Assembly (NCBI GenBank): GCA_947459425.1
Contig: CANHDJ010000027.1
Location: forward strand, 1-44,791
Length of the DNA stretch: 44,791 nt
Reading direction: 5' to 3'
Origin: Ignavibacteria bacterium
Lineage (GTDB): Bacteria; Bacteroidota; Ignavibacteria; Kapaibacteriales; UBA4661
This document shows positions 16,348-24,588 of this stretch, piece after piece. Position 1 is the first letter of the stretch; each line of letters opens with the position of its first letter. The notes below the pieces were generated by a model. It ran no database searches. It was not told the DNA's origin and worked only from the letters and a program-made list of their open reading frames with translations. A program made the position numbers and the translations under genes.

Positions 16348-18363
16348 TCACTCATCCGCCAAAAAATATCGCTCTGCCAATTCTTCCCCAATGCCATCCA
16401 AAAACCGTGATACTTTGCCCAACACCATCCCACTTTCGCGGTCGAAAATATTGATAGGATAGCTGATAAAAAGCCGCTCCTTTGCCCGTGTCGCCGCCAC
16501 GTAAAACAAACGCCGCTCCTCCTCCAACGTGTCCTCCGATTCAAATGCTCTGACAGGTGGGAAACGCCCGTCTAATGCCCATATCAGAAACACCGCGCCC
16601 CATTCTAAGCCCTTTGCAGAATGAATCGTCGAAAGTGTGAGAAACTCGGTTTCGCTGCCTGTTGCCACAACTTCTTCGACGGATTCGGTTGGTGGTTCGA
16701 TTGCCATATCTGCCAGAAGCGCAGGTACGGCGCGGTATCGCTCGGCAATGCTGCCGACGGTTTCAATGTCTTTGAGGCGCTTTTTGTAATCGTCGTATTT
16801 CTTTTTCATCAAGGGTCGGTAGTAATCAATAATTTGCCAAACCTTCTCGCCGGGCGCACCATTGCTTTCTTCCAGACGTGCCAAAAGCGAAAAAAGCCGT
16901 TTGATTTGTTCGTCGCCTCGGGCAATATTGCTCAGATTGTGCGTGTTTTGGAGCGTAATTGATCCGCTCACAACCGCATCAATCACCGTGTTCGCCGTGC
17001 GTGGTCCCACACCTTCCAAAAGCAGCAAAATCCTATTCCAACTCACGGCATCTTTTGGGTTCACCAGCACCCGCAAATGCGCGATAATGTCCTTGACGTG
17101 CGAGGTTTCGATAAACTTGAAACCACCAAACTTTTGAAACGGAATATTCGCCCGGCTGAGTTCGATTTCAAGGTCGTTGGAATGAAAACCGGAGCGCATA
17201 AGAATCGCAATATCGTCAAGCGGCAAGCCCTGTTCGCGGTAATCCAGCACTTGCTGAACAATAAATTGCGATTGTTGCTGTTCGTTTTCTGCTTGAATGA
17301 TTGCCGGAAAGGTGCTTCCCGACTTGCGCGAGAAAAGCTCCTTGTCAAAGCGAAAAGTGGCGCGGCGTATGATTTCATTGGTAAGGCTCAAAATCGGCTG
17401 CGTGGAGCGATAATTTTCTTCCAATTTGATAACACGGCAATTCCGAAAGGCATCGGGAAAGCGCATAATATTTTCAAAGTTTGCCCCGCGAAAGGCGTAA
17501 ATGCTTTGCGCATCGTCGCCAACTGCCATCACGTTTTCGTGCAATGCCGAGAGCGTCAGCACGATTTCATGCTGAAGCGCGTTGGTGTCCTGATATTCGT
17601 CCACCATCACGTAGCGGTATTTTTGCTGTACATCCCGCTTCACATCAGGGTTTGTACGCAAAAGATTGAGAAAAACCACGAGCAAATCGTCGTAATCCAT
17701 CAAATTATGCTTACGCTTGTAAAAACCGTAGAAGTCGCATAAATGCTTGATGTCGTCAATGTCGTCGGTAAATTGCGGGTACTCTTTTTTTATCACCACC
17801 TCTGGTGTCATTTGGCAATTTGCCGCCGTGCTGAAAATGCTCAAAAGCGTGTTTTTGCGCGGGAAGCGGCGCTTTTTATCCTTGCTTTTACTGCTTTCGA
17901 CAAACTGCGACCGTAGCAAATTCACGACATCTTCCGCATCGGATTGGTCGAGGACGCTAAAATTCCCATCGTACCCAAGCGGTGTAAGTGTTTTCGCGGC
18001 ACGGCGCAAATACCCATGCGCAAAAGAGTGAAACGTTCCCCCAGAGACCGCCTCGCACCGACCATCAAGCAGATGCGAGGCACGGCGAAGCATCTCGGCG
18101 GCGGCTTTGCGCGTGAAGGTCAGCAAGAGAATAGACTCCGGCGCAACGCGGTCTTCAATCAGCCTCGCCACGCGGTAGATAAGCGTCCGTGTTTTGCCCG
18201 TGCCAGCACCCGCTATCACAAGCACCGCCCCCGTGTCGTGCATGACGGCTTGAAGCTGCTCGGCATTGAGTTCGTCGGCATAGCGAATTTTATAGGATTC
18301 AAGCGCCCTCTGGACATTTCCGGCACTATCCAAAGAGGCTTTTTTGAGGACAAGTTTTTTCAT
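16348..18363 (-). CDS. ATP-dependent DNA helicase, UvrD/PcrA/Rep family
   Basis: An SF1A 3'-5' helicase. The Q-motif LNAEQLQAV, Walker A AGAGTGKTRTL (about 51-60), VDEYQDTN (motif II), GDDAQSIYAFRGA (III), STIHSAKGLEW (V) and FYVAATRAKERL (VI) are all intact. At 671 residues it is shorter than PcrA/UvrD because the C-terminal tail is missing, so it may be closer to Rep or a second paralogue. Start taken at the ATG at 18363 (MKKLVLKK); an upstream ATG at 18405 overlaps the promoter. It converges on the restriction cassette, with 97 bp between stops and no obvious terminator. Confidence 0.92.
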   Translation of the reverse strand: MKKLVLKKASLDSAGNVQRALESYKIRYADELNAEQLQAVMHDTGAVLVIAGAGTGKTRTLIYRVARLIEDRVAPESILLLTFTRKAAAEMLRRASHLLDGRCEAVSGGTFHSFAHGYLRRAAKTLTPLGYDGNFSVLDQSDAEDVVNLLRSQFVESSKSKDKKRRFPRKNTLLSIFSTAANCQMTPEVVIKKEYPQFTDDIDDIKHLCDFYGFYKRKHNLMDYDDLLVVFLNLLRTNPDVKRDVQQKYRYVMVDEYQDTNALQHEIVLTLSALHENVMAVGDDAQSIYAFRGANFENIMRFPDAFRNCRVIKLEENYRSTQPILSLTNEIIRRATFRFDKELFSRKSGSTFPAIIQAENEQQQSQFIVQQVLDYREQGLPLDDIAILMRSGFHSNDLEIELSRANIPFQKFGGFKFIETSHVKDIIAHLRVLVNPKDAVSWNRILLLLEGVGPRTANTVIDAVVSGSITLQNTHNLSNIARGDEQIKRLFSLLARLEESNGAPGEKVWQIIDYYRPLMKKKYDDYKKRLKDIETVGSIAERYRAVPALLADMAIEPPTESVEEVVATGSETEFLTLSTIHSAKGLEWGAVFLIWALDGRFPPVRAFESEDTLEEERRLFYVAATRAKERLFISYPINIFDRESGMVLGKVSRFLDGIGEELAERYFLADE

Positions 18364-18402
18364 GGAATAATAGTTTACGCAACCAAGAATGCAATTTATC
18401 CG

Positions 18403-18410
18403 CAAAGATA
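18403..18410 (-). promoter_or_regulatory. Possible -7 element for the helicase gene
   Basis: On the minus strand this reads TATCTTTG (TAnnTTTG), 40 bp upstream of the helicase start. No well-spaced TTTG is seen further upstream, so the call is weak. Confidence 0.35.
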
Positions 18411-18508
18411 CGCACTTTCTTGAGAAAAGTCTTTTGCGGGCAATGAATGTTTCGGCAGGTTTGGGTGTCTAATCCGTACAACACGATTTTATCACTATTT
18501 CAACGCCA

Positions 18509-19066
18509 TTGCACGACCAGCGCTCCGATACAGAATTGATTGCGTCGGTGTTGTCGGGCGATACCGCCCCATTTGCCATCATTGTCCGACGCTATGAGCG
18601 CCCGATTGCTGCTGCTATTACGGGTATGCTGGGGCATTGTGAGGAAGTTGATGAAATCGGGCAGCAAGTGTTTATCCGCTTTTACGAGGCATTGCCGAAA
18701 TTTCGTGGTGATTCGAGCGTAAAAACGTATTTGACACGCATTGCCATCAATCTTTCACTCAATGAACTCAAACGCCGTAAACGGCGATTTTCCTTCTTCC
18801 GTCCGATTGATGACGCTGTTGGACAAACCTCCGACAATGCAGAACCCACCACCGATGCAGAACTTATCGAGCAAGCACTGAAGCGGCTTCCGAACGGTAT
18901 GCGGGAGGTTGTTGTCTTGCGGCTTGTTAGTGGGTATTCAACAGAAGAAACGGCGCAAACACTCGGTATTCCCGAAGGCACAGTGCTTTCACGGCTGTCA
19001 CTGGCGCGAAAACAGCTACAAACATTGCTCAAACCTCATTTTGGAGAAGATTATGGACAACAATAA
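18509..19066 (+). CDS. ECF-type RNA polymerase sigma factor
   Basis: A sigma-70-family factor of 185 residues with only regions 2 and 4. Region 2: FAIIVRRYERPI...EVDEIGQQVFIRFYEALPKFRGDSSVKTYLTRIAINLSLNELKRRKRR. Region 4: ALKRLPNGMREVVVLRLVSGYSTEETAQTLGIPEGTVLSRLSLARKQL. It begins the co-directional cluster running to 23402 and overlaps the next gene by 14 bp, the usual arrangement of a sigma factor with its regulator. The start is a TTG at 18509, chosen because it gives the full helix before region 2; there is no in-frame ATG nearby. It probably directs transcription of its own cluster. Confidence 0.92.
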   Translation: MHDQRSDTELIASVLSGDTAPFAIIVRRYERPIAAAITGMLGHCEEVDEIGQQVFIRFYEALPKFRGDSSVKTYLTRIAINLSLNELKRRKRRFSFFRPIDDAVGQTSDNAEPTTDAELIEQALKRLPNGMREVVVLRLVSGYSTEETAQTLGIPEGTVLSRLSLARKQLQTLLKPHFGEDYGQQ

Positions 19067-19379
19067 CAATACGCCCCAAAGCAGATTAGATGAGGCTTTG
19101 CAGCGATATGGCACGAGTGCTGCTTTTTCGCCGCTCTTTGCCGAACGAGTCCGAAAGCGCATTGCTGCGAAATCGGAAGAACAGTTGTCGCCGTTGGATG
19201 CATTGGCAGAGGAATTATTATGGCTCTTTCGCCGCACGGCACTTGTCGGCGGAGTGCTTGTAGCCTTGCTTGTGTGGTACAATATTGCCGCAAGCGGCGA
19301 GATTTCCGTTGTCGGCGCACTTGGACTCACGGGCGATGCACACGAACTACCGATAGAATCTGTATTGATGCTGGATTGA
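19053..19379 (+). CDS. Small single-span membrane protein, candidate anti-sigma factor
   Basis: 108 residues. GGAG seven bases upstream fixes the ATG at 19053, inside the end of the sigma gene. A polar cytoplasmic N-terminus (about 1-60, with SPLFAERVRKRIAAKSEEQ) is followed by one hydrophobic helix (about 63-82, TALVGGVLVALLVWYNIAA) and a short tail ending in VLMLD. The size, topology and overlap with the sigma gene suggest it holds the sigma factor at the membrane. There is no zinc-finger HxxxCxxC motif of the ZAS type, so the assignment rests on context. Confidence 0.65.
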   Translation: MDNNNNTPQSRLDEALQRYGTSAAFSPLFAERVRKRIAAKSEEQLSPLDALAEELLWLFRRTALVGGVLVALLVWYNIAASGEISVVGALGLTGDAHELPIESVLMLD

Positions 19380-19444
19380 GTCTCGTACAATTTCTCGTAC
19401 AATTTTTCATCACATTTGCCACAACATTTTATCCTTCTACAACT

Positions 19445-19846
19445 ATGACACCCCGCATACAATCCTTTCTGGCGCTTGGCGGAGCGCTACTGCTCGGCAT
19501 GGTTATCGGCGGGCTTTTGACGGGTGCGTTTATTGGAAAACGCGCACGGACTATTGCCGGAGTGTTTCTCCATGAAGAGCGCTTTGTGCATATTGCCGAA
19601 CAACTTATTGAACCCAATGCTCAACAGAAAGACAGTGTTCATCAGGTGTTGAGTAGGTACGGAACGAAAATCGCCACACTCACCCGCACCACCCAACGCG
19701 AGCAGATTCAACTTTTCGATTCGCTCCGGCATGATGTTATGCCGCTTCTCACACCAGAGCAGCAAGAGCGCCTTGTCAAGCAGTTCGAGCGCATGGACAG
19801 ACGGCGTAAAATGCTCTTCCGCGACGAAGGAAAGGCTACGCCATGA
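19445..19846 (+). CDS. Spy/CpxP-like membrane-anchored periplasmic protein
   Basis: 133 residues starting at ATG 19445. A hydrophobic segment with glycine zipper (FLALGGALLLGMVIGGLLTGAFIG, about 7-31) anchors a long charged helix pair ending LTPEQQERLVKQFERMDRRRK. The LTPEQQ motif and helical content are typical of Spy/CpxP and CnrX-type sensor proteins, which bind misfolded proteins or metals and often sit beside an ECF sigma factor. It probably senses envelope stress for the sigma/anti-sigma pair upstream. Its stop overlaps the next start. The longer frame opening at 19220 is a different reading and not the start. Confidence 0.75.
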   Translation: MTPRIQSFLALGGALLLGMVIGGLLTGAFIGKRARTIAGVFLHEERFVHIAEQLIEPNAQQKDSVHQVLSRYGTKIATLTRTTQREQIQLFDSLRHDVMPLLTPEQQERLVKQFERMDRRRKMLFRDEGKATP

Positions 19847-20388
19847 TGACATTGTTCTTACGCGCAGCCCTCTGCTGTGTCTGCGCTTTCATCTTCCAAA
19901 CACCACATTGTATCGGGCGTTCCGGCATAATTTCTGTGCAAGACAAAACAGTTCGCGTTGTCGTTTTTTTAGCCGATGGTTGCCCGATTTGTCAGAAGTA
20001 CGCACCAACACTGCGACGTTTGCATGAGAAATATCGCATGGCAAATGTAGAATTTATCGGTATTTTCCCCGATACGTTCACCACCGATGCAGAAGTAGAA
20101 GCCTTTGCAAAGCAATATCCATGCGGTTTCCCCATGAAGCGCGATTCCGCACAGACACTGGCGAAAATCCTCAAAGCCCGCACGACACCAGAGGTTTTCG
20201 TGTTTTCCAGCAAGGGGCAAATCGTGTATCGCGGGCGCATTGACAACGAATTTCCCACGCTGGGAGCGCGTCGCAGCGTGATTACGGAGAATAATTTGGA
20301 CGACACACTTTTCGCCATCACGCACCAAAAAGCCGTCAGAATCAAGAAAACAAGCGCTGTTGGCTGTTTGATTGAATACATGAAATAA
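19843..20388 (+). CDS. Secreted thioredoxin-fold (redoxin) protein with CPIC active site
   Basis: 181 residues. A signal sequence (about 1-25) precedes a thioredoxin fold: VVVFLADGCPICQKYAPTLRRLHEKY, with the redox pair C47/C50, then the cis-proline loop TTPEVFVFSSKGQIVYRGRID. The tail TSAVGCLIEY carries an extra cysteine. Proteins of this form are often found beside cytochrome c/copper monooxygenase-like proteins, and this one directly precedes such a gene. A role in reducing disulfides or delivering copper to that partner is plausible but inferred. The ATG overlaps the previous stop (ATGATG). Confidence 0.85.
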   Translation: MMTLFLRAALCCVCAFIFQTPHCIGRSGIISVQDKTVRVVVFLADGCPICQKYAPTLRRLHEKYRMANVEFIGIFPDTFTTDAEVEAFAKQYPCGFPMKRDSAQTLAKILKARTTPEVFVFSSKGQIVYRGRIDNEFPTLGARRSVITENNLDDTLFAITHQKAVRIKKTSAVGCLIEYMK

Positions 20389-20394
20389 TTTTTA

Positions 20395-20410
20395 CCAAAC
20401 GACCGTTTGG
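20395..20410. promoter_or_regulatory. 16-bp palindrome ahead of the copper-protein gene
   Basis: CCAAACG AC CGTTTGG, a perfect 7-bp inverted repeat with 2-bp spacer, ends 26 bp before the ATG at 20437. It could be an operator or a small RNA hairpin in the intercistronic gap. No regulator is identified. Confidence 0.35.
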
Positions 20411-20436
20411 GAATATCTTTTTTATCGTTTACCGCT

Positions 20437-22053
20437 ATGAGAATTTCTTCTTTTGCACTCGCCATACTGCTTTCGGGCATAGCATTCATACGGCTTTCAG
20501 CGCAAAGCACTCCGACGTTTAACGACCAAATAGCGCCCATTATTTTTAGCAAATGTACGCCTTGCCACCGACCGGGTGAAGTCGCACCGTTCACGCTCTT
20601 GAATTACACCGATGCACGCCGCAGAGCCGGTCAAATCAAAGCGGTTACGCAATCGGGCTATATGCCGCCGTGGAAGCCCGTGCGTGGCTACGGCTCGTTT
20701 GCCGATGAGCGCGGGCTTACGCCGGAGCAGGTCGCGCTGCTTGCGCAGTGGGTGGACGGTGGCTCTCCCGAAGGCGACCCCGCCAAAACACCTACTCCAC
20801 CAACATTTCCGACGGGTTCGCAACTTGGAACGCCCGATATGGTTATCAAAATGCCTATCCCCTTCAATGTCAAAGCCATCAACAAAGACGAATACCGCAA
20901 TTTCGTGGTTCCGACGGGGCTGATGGAACGCCGAATTATCTCGGCGGTAGAATTTCGTCCGGGAAATGCAAAGGTTGTCCATCATGCTTTACTGAGCCTC
21001 GACACAAGCGGACAAGCGCGTAGGCTTGATGCACAGGATACAGAACTCGGTTACGAAGGTGGCGGCGGCGGCGCGGGGTTTATTCCGGCAGAAAGCTATC
21101 CGGGCTGGGTTCCGGGCGCACAGGCACGTTTTTTACCCAAAGGCATCGGTATTCCGATGGATAAAGGCTCGGACTTGGTATTGCAACTCCATTATGCGCC
21201 ATCGGTAACACAAGAACCCGACCAGTCTTCGGTAAACGTCTATTTTGTGAAAGAAACCGCTAATATTCGTCTTTTGAGCCGCATCACTCCAATGAATCCC
21301 AGCGATTTGACGGGAAGTTTACTCACAGGATTTGCCGCGTTTGTGATACCGCCCGCCACGCAACGCACCTTTGTTGGGCGGCGCAGAGTCGCATCTGATT
21401 TTTCCCTCATAGCTATTGCACCGCACCAACACTTGATTGGCAAAACGGCAAAAGCATACGCCGTTACGCCCACGCGGGACACGATACCGCTTATCGCCAT
21501 CAATGATTGGGATTTTAAGTGGCAAGGCAGTTTTACGTTCAAAAAAATGATAAAAATCCCGGCTCGTTCGGAAATTGTCTATGAAGCCAGCTACGACAAC
21601 ACTTCCAACAATTTTCGCAACCCCAATACTCCACCCAAACAAGTGCGCTGGGGTGAGAATACCAGCGACGAAATGTTTCTTTGCTACACGCTGGGGCTGC
21701 CGTATCAAGCAGGTGACGAAAACATTTCGCTGGAAACCGCATTACCTCAGCTTTCGACAAGCGTCCGTGAAGAAGATCCGTATCCCATCAACGCTGTAAG
21801 CATGACTATTTCACCAAATCCAGTCAAAGAGCGATCTCTAGCAACATTTACCTTGCCAGAAGCGGGTATTGGTACGATGGATATTATCTCGGTGCGCGGT
21901 GAAATTGCCACAACGATATTCTCAGAACGTAGCTTTCCAAGCGGCGTACAGACTTTTCCGCTAGAACTTGGAACAGTGGCAAACGGAACGTATTTTTGCC
22001 GCTTGACGGTGCGGGGACGGAGTTTTGTTCAACCAATCATTATCTCTCAATGA
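20437..22053 (+). CDS. T9SS-exported cytochrome c / PHM-type copper monooxygenase-like protein
   Basis: 538 residues with a signal peptide ending LSAQ (about 23). One heme c site CTPCH is at 40-44. A two-lobed domain like peptidylglycine alpha-hydroxylating monooxygenase (copper type II, ascorbate-dependent) follows. The ligands expected for PHM can be placed: H182/H183 and H252 (LQLHY) for one copper, H330/H332 (APHQH) and M413 (DEMFL) for the other. The last 80 residues are a T9SS sorting domain (ISPNP..., ending FVQPIIISQ). It should act outside the cell or on its surface, oxidising an unknown substrate or binding copper. ATG 20437 gives a proper signal peptide. Lies between the thioredoxin-like and hydrolase genes. 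Confidence 0.85.
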   Translation: MRISSFALAILLSGIAFIRLSAQSTPTFNDQIAPIIFSKCTPCHRPGEVAPFTLLNYTDARRRAGQIKAVTQSGYMPPWKPVRGYGSFADERGLTPEQVALLAQWVDGGSPEGDPAKTPTPPTFPTGSQLGTPDMVIKMPIPFNVKAINKDEYRNFVVPTGLMERRIISAVEFRPGNAKVVHHALLSLDTSGQARRLDAQDTELGYEGGGGGAGFIPAESYPGWVPGAQARFLPKGIGIPMDKGSDLVLQLHYAPSVTQEPDQSSVNVYFVKETANIRLLSRITPMNPSDLTGSLLTGFAAFVIPPATQRTFVGRRRVASDFSLIAIAPHQHLIGKTAKAYAVTPTRDTIPLIAINDWDFKWQGSFTFKKMIKIPARSEIVYEASYDNTSNNFRNPNTPPKQVRWGENTSDEMFLCYTLGLPYQAGDENISLETALPQLSTSVREEDPYPINAVSMTISPNPVKERSLATFTLPEAGIGTMDIISVRGEIATTIFSERSFPSGVQTFPLELGTVANGTYFCRLTVRGRSFVQPIIISQ

Positions 22054-23402
22054 TAGCAAAACAATTTTTACGAGGCTTCTTGTGTTGCTGCGGGATATTT
22101 TTCGGTGGCTCACGTCTTTTTGCTCAAACGTATAACTTTTCCGCGCTCGACAAGCTCCTCCAAGATTCTGTTGCCAAAATTAGCGGCACAGGCGGCGGTT
22201 ACACGCTTATTCTCATCAAGGACGGGCGAGAGATTTACAATAAAACCTTCACTGCTCCGAATCGGATGTACTCCGCAGACCGCCCTGTACCTATTGCTTC
22301 AGCAAGCAAATGGCTTTCGGCGGGCGTTGTGATGGGCATGGTGGACGATGGCACGTGGAAACTTGATGATTCGGTGGGGAAGTTTTTGAGTTACGCCACT
22401 GGCGACAAGGCACGAATGACCGTCCGTCAGATGTTTTCTATGACTTCTGGTATTCGTGAGGAAGGTGGTAGTGTGGACGATGAAATTTTGCGCAGTTCCA
22501 CCATTACACTCGACTCTGCTGTCCGGGCGATTCTCGCTTTGCCGCTTGCCACTACCCCTGGCGGCAGTATGGCGTATGGCGGGCGCGGGATGCACGTCGC
22601 CGGAAGATGCGCAGAAGTGGCGAGTAAACTCACTCTTCCGACGGGCGATGCGTGGGATACGCTTTTTGCCCGCTACGTGGCGCGTCCTTTGGGAATGCGA
22701 TTCACGTTTTTCACCAATGCCAATAATCCGGGTGTGGCGGGAAGCATCGTTTCATCTGCCAATGAGTACAAAAATTATTTGCAAATGCTCCTCAATGGCG
22801 GTGTATGGAACGGTAGGCGCATATTATCGCAAAGCATCATCAACGAAATGAAACTCGACCAGACACGTGGCGCACCGATTCTGTATTCGCCTTACGCGGT
22901 GCTTGCTCCCTTTATTCCGGGCATTGATAGGAATACGCGGTATGCTCTTGGTCATTGGCGGGAAGTGGTGGATGCCAGAAATAATGAGGTACTGGAATCT
23001 TCATCGCAAGGCGCATTTGGCTTTTCGCCGTGGATTGATTGGCGGCGCAATCTCGTAGGCGTGTTTTCAGTGCAAAGCCAGTTAGTAACAGTTGAGCCAA
23101 CCTATTTGCGAATGAAACAACTTATTCGGACTGCACTTGATGCCGCAACAAGCGTTCAAATCACGGATGATGCTCCTTTTCGCATTAGTCCGAATCCTGC
23201 AAATGAAATGCTGCATATCGAAGGCGCAGAAGGCGCGTCCATTCTTACAATGACCAATGTTCTTGGGCAAACGGTGATGACATGGAGGGATGTGCAATCA
23301 CCCACAACACTTGACATTTCCTCGCTTCCAAGCGGAATCTATTGCTTGCGCATAGCAACAAGGCAACTTATTCGCACTCAAACTATACAGGTGATGCGAT
23401 AA
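22050..23402 (+). CDS. T9SS-exported serine hydrolase (beta-lactamase class C / DD-peptidase fold)
   Basis: 450 residues, start ATG 22050 overlapping the preceding stop (ATGA). A signal peptide ends near RLFAQ (25). The catalytic SxxK is SASK at 84-87 (VPIASASKWLSAG). The Y-x-x motif is probably MAYGGRGMHVAG, and ALGHWREV stands where the KTG/HxG motif is expected. The C-terminal 75 residues are a T9SS sorting domain (ISPNPANEMLHI, LTNVLGQTV, LPSGIYCLRI). Family members hydrolyse D-peptides, esters or beta-lactams; the substrate here is not known. It is the last gene of the sigma-factor cluster. Confidence 0.88.
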   Translation: MIAKQFLRGFLCCCGIFFGGSRLFAQTYNFSALDKLLQDSVAKISGTGGGYTLILIKDGREIYNKTFTAPNRMYSADRPVPIASASKWLSAGVVMGMVDDGTWKLDDSVGKFLSYATGDKARMTVRQMFSMTSGIREEGGSVDDEILRSSTITLDSAVRAILALPLATTPGGSMAYGGRGMHVAGRCAEVASKLTLPTGDAWDTLFARYVARPLGMRFTFFTNANNPGVAGSIVSSANEYKNYLQMLLNGGVWNGRRILSQSIINEMKLDQTRGAPILYSPYAVLAPFIPGIDRNTRYALGHWREVVDARNNEVLESSSQGAFGFSPWIDWRRNLVGVFSVQSQLVTVEPTYLRMKQLIRTALDAATSVQITDDAPFRISPNPANEMLHIEGAEGASILTMTNVLGQTVMTWRDVQSPTTLDISSLPSGIYCLRIATRQLIRTQTIQVMR

Positions 23403-23484
23403 GAACTCTCATATTCTACGAGCCTTTGCGCAATAGGATGCCTCACCGCGTTCACACGTTCCTAACAGTGCGGCATTTGAGCCG

Positions 23485-24582
23485 TCACAAAAAATCTTTC
23501 ATCTGCTTGCGCCGAAGAAAATCCACAATTTCCTTCACGTCCTGCCCATGACCATTGCGGCAGATGACGAGCGCGTCTTCCGTCTCAACAACAATCAGGT
23601 CGTCCACATCAACAAGCGCAATCATTTTCTTTTCTGATTTGATGTACGAATTGCTGACATTCACGGCGACGACTTCACCTTCAAAAGCATTATCCGATGC
23701 GTCTTTCGGGGCAAGTTGATACATCGAATCCCAACTGCTTAAATCGCTCCAATCAAACGTCCCTTCGACAACGTAGGAATTACGGGCTTTTTCCATAATG
23801 CCGTAATCAATAGACGTAGAGCGGAATTGGCGATAGACCATTCGCAAGGTATCGGCGTAGGTGTCTTTGTCCAAATGTTTTTGCAGTAAGCGGAGAATAT
23901 GCACGTGGTCTGGTAAAAATTCTTCATAATTTTTCCACAATGCCGATGCACGAGCAAAGAAGATACCGGTATTCCACAAAAAATCACCCGAATTAAGAAA
24001 GCGAATTGCTGTTTCTATATCGGGTTTTTCTGCAAATGTTAAAACCTTGCGCATTGCTTGAATCGGGCTGACAAATGCCTCGACGACACGCGGCGTTTCG
24101 TCGAAGGCTTGAATATATCCCAAGCCTGTTTCGGGGCGCGTTGGCTGTACGCCAAGCGCAATCACGCCGTCGGTGATAGCCGCAGTCTCGGCGGCAAGAG
24201 ACGAAGAGTAGAGAAAATCACGCTTATTCGCAATCAGATGGTCGGAAGGAAAAACTGAGACAACAAACTCATCGTCCAAAAGATTTTGGAGATGAATGAG
24301 CGCCAGCCCAATAGCGGCGGCGGTATTGCGTCCGAACGGCTCCATGATGAGATTTGCGGCGGGCAGCCCGGGTAATTGGTCGCGGGTAAGTTGGGCAAGA
24401 TTCTCACTGGTGATAACAAAAATATCTTCTGCCGCAAACATCAAGCGCAAGCGCTCAAAGGTCTGCTGAATCAGTGATGTATGGTCAAAAAGTGGTAAAA
24501 ACTGCTTCGGTTTATTTTCCCGACTGAGCGGCCAAAGCCGTACACCGCCACCGCCCGCTAAAATGAGTGCAAATGTTTTCAT
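23485..24582 (-). CDS. manC: Mannose-1-phosphate guanylyltransferase
   Basis: Makes GDP-mannose from mannose-1-phosphate and GTP. The N-terminal pyrophosphorylase loop is LILAGGGGVRLWPLSRENKPKQFLPL. FGRNTAAAIGLALIHL, FPSDHLI, FAEKPD and WNTGIFF follow in family order. The C-terminal part (YGIMEKA, GTFDWSDLSSWDS) completes the transferase. At 365 residues it lacks the phosphomannose isomerase half of bifunctional ManC. It lies 6 bp after alr and on the same strand, so the two are probably co-transcribed; this links wall and surface-polysaccharide precursor supply. Confidence 0.93.
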   Translation of the reverse strand: MKTFALILAGGGGVRLWPLSRENKPKQFLPLFDHTSLIQQTFERLRLMFAAEDIFVITSENLAQLTRDQLPGLPAANLIMEPFGRNTAAAIGLALIHLQNLLDDEFVVSVFPSDHLIANKRDFLYSSSLAAETAAITDGVIALGVQPTRPETGLGYIQAFDETPRVVEAFVSPIQAMRKVLTFAEKPDIETAIRFLNSGDFLWNTGIFFARASALWKNYEEFLPDHVHILRLLQKHLDKDTYADTLRMVYRQFRSTSIDYGIMEKARNSYVVEGTFDWSDLSSWDSMYQLAPKDASDNAFEGEVVAVNVSNSYIKSEKKMIALVDVDDLIVVETEDALVICRNGHGQDVKEIVDFLRRKQMKDFL

Positions 24583-24588
24583 GGGTGC

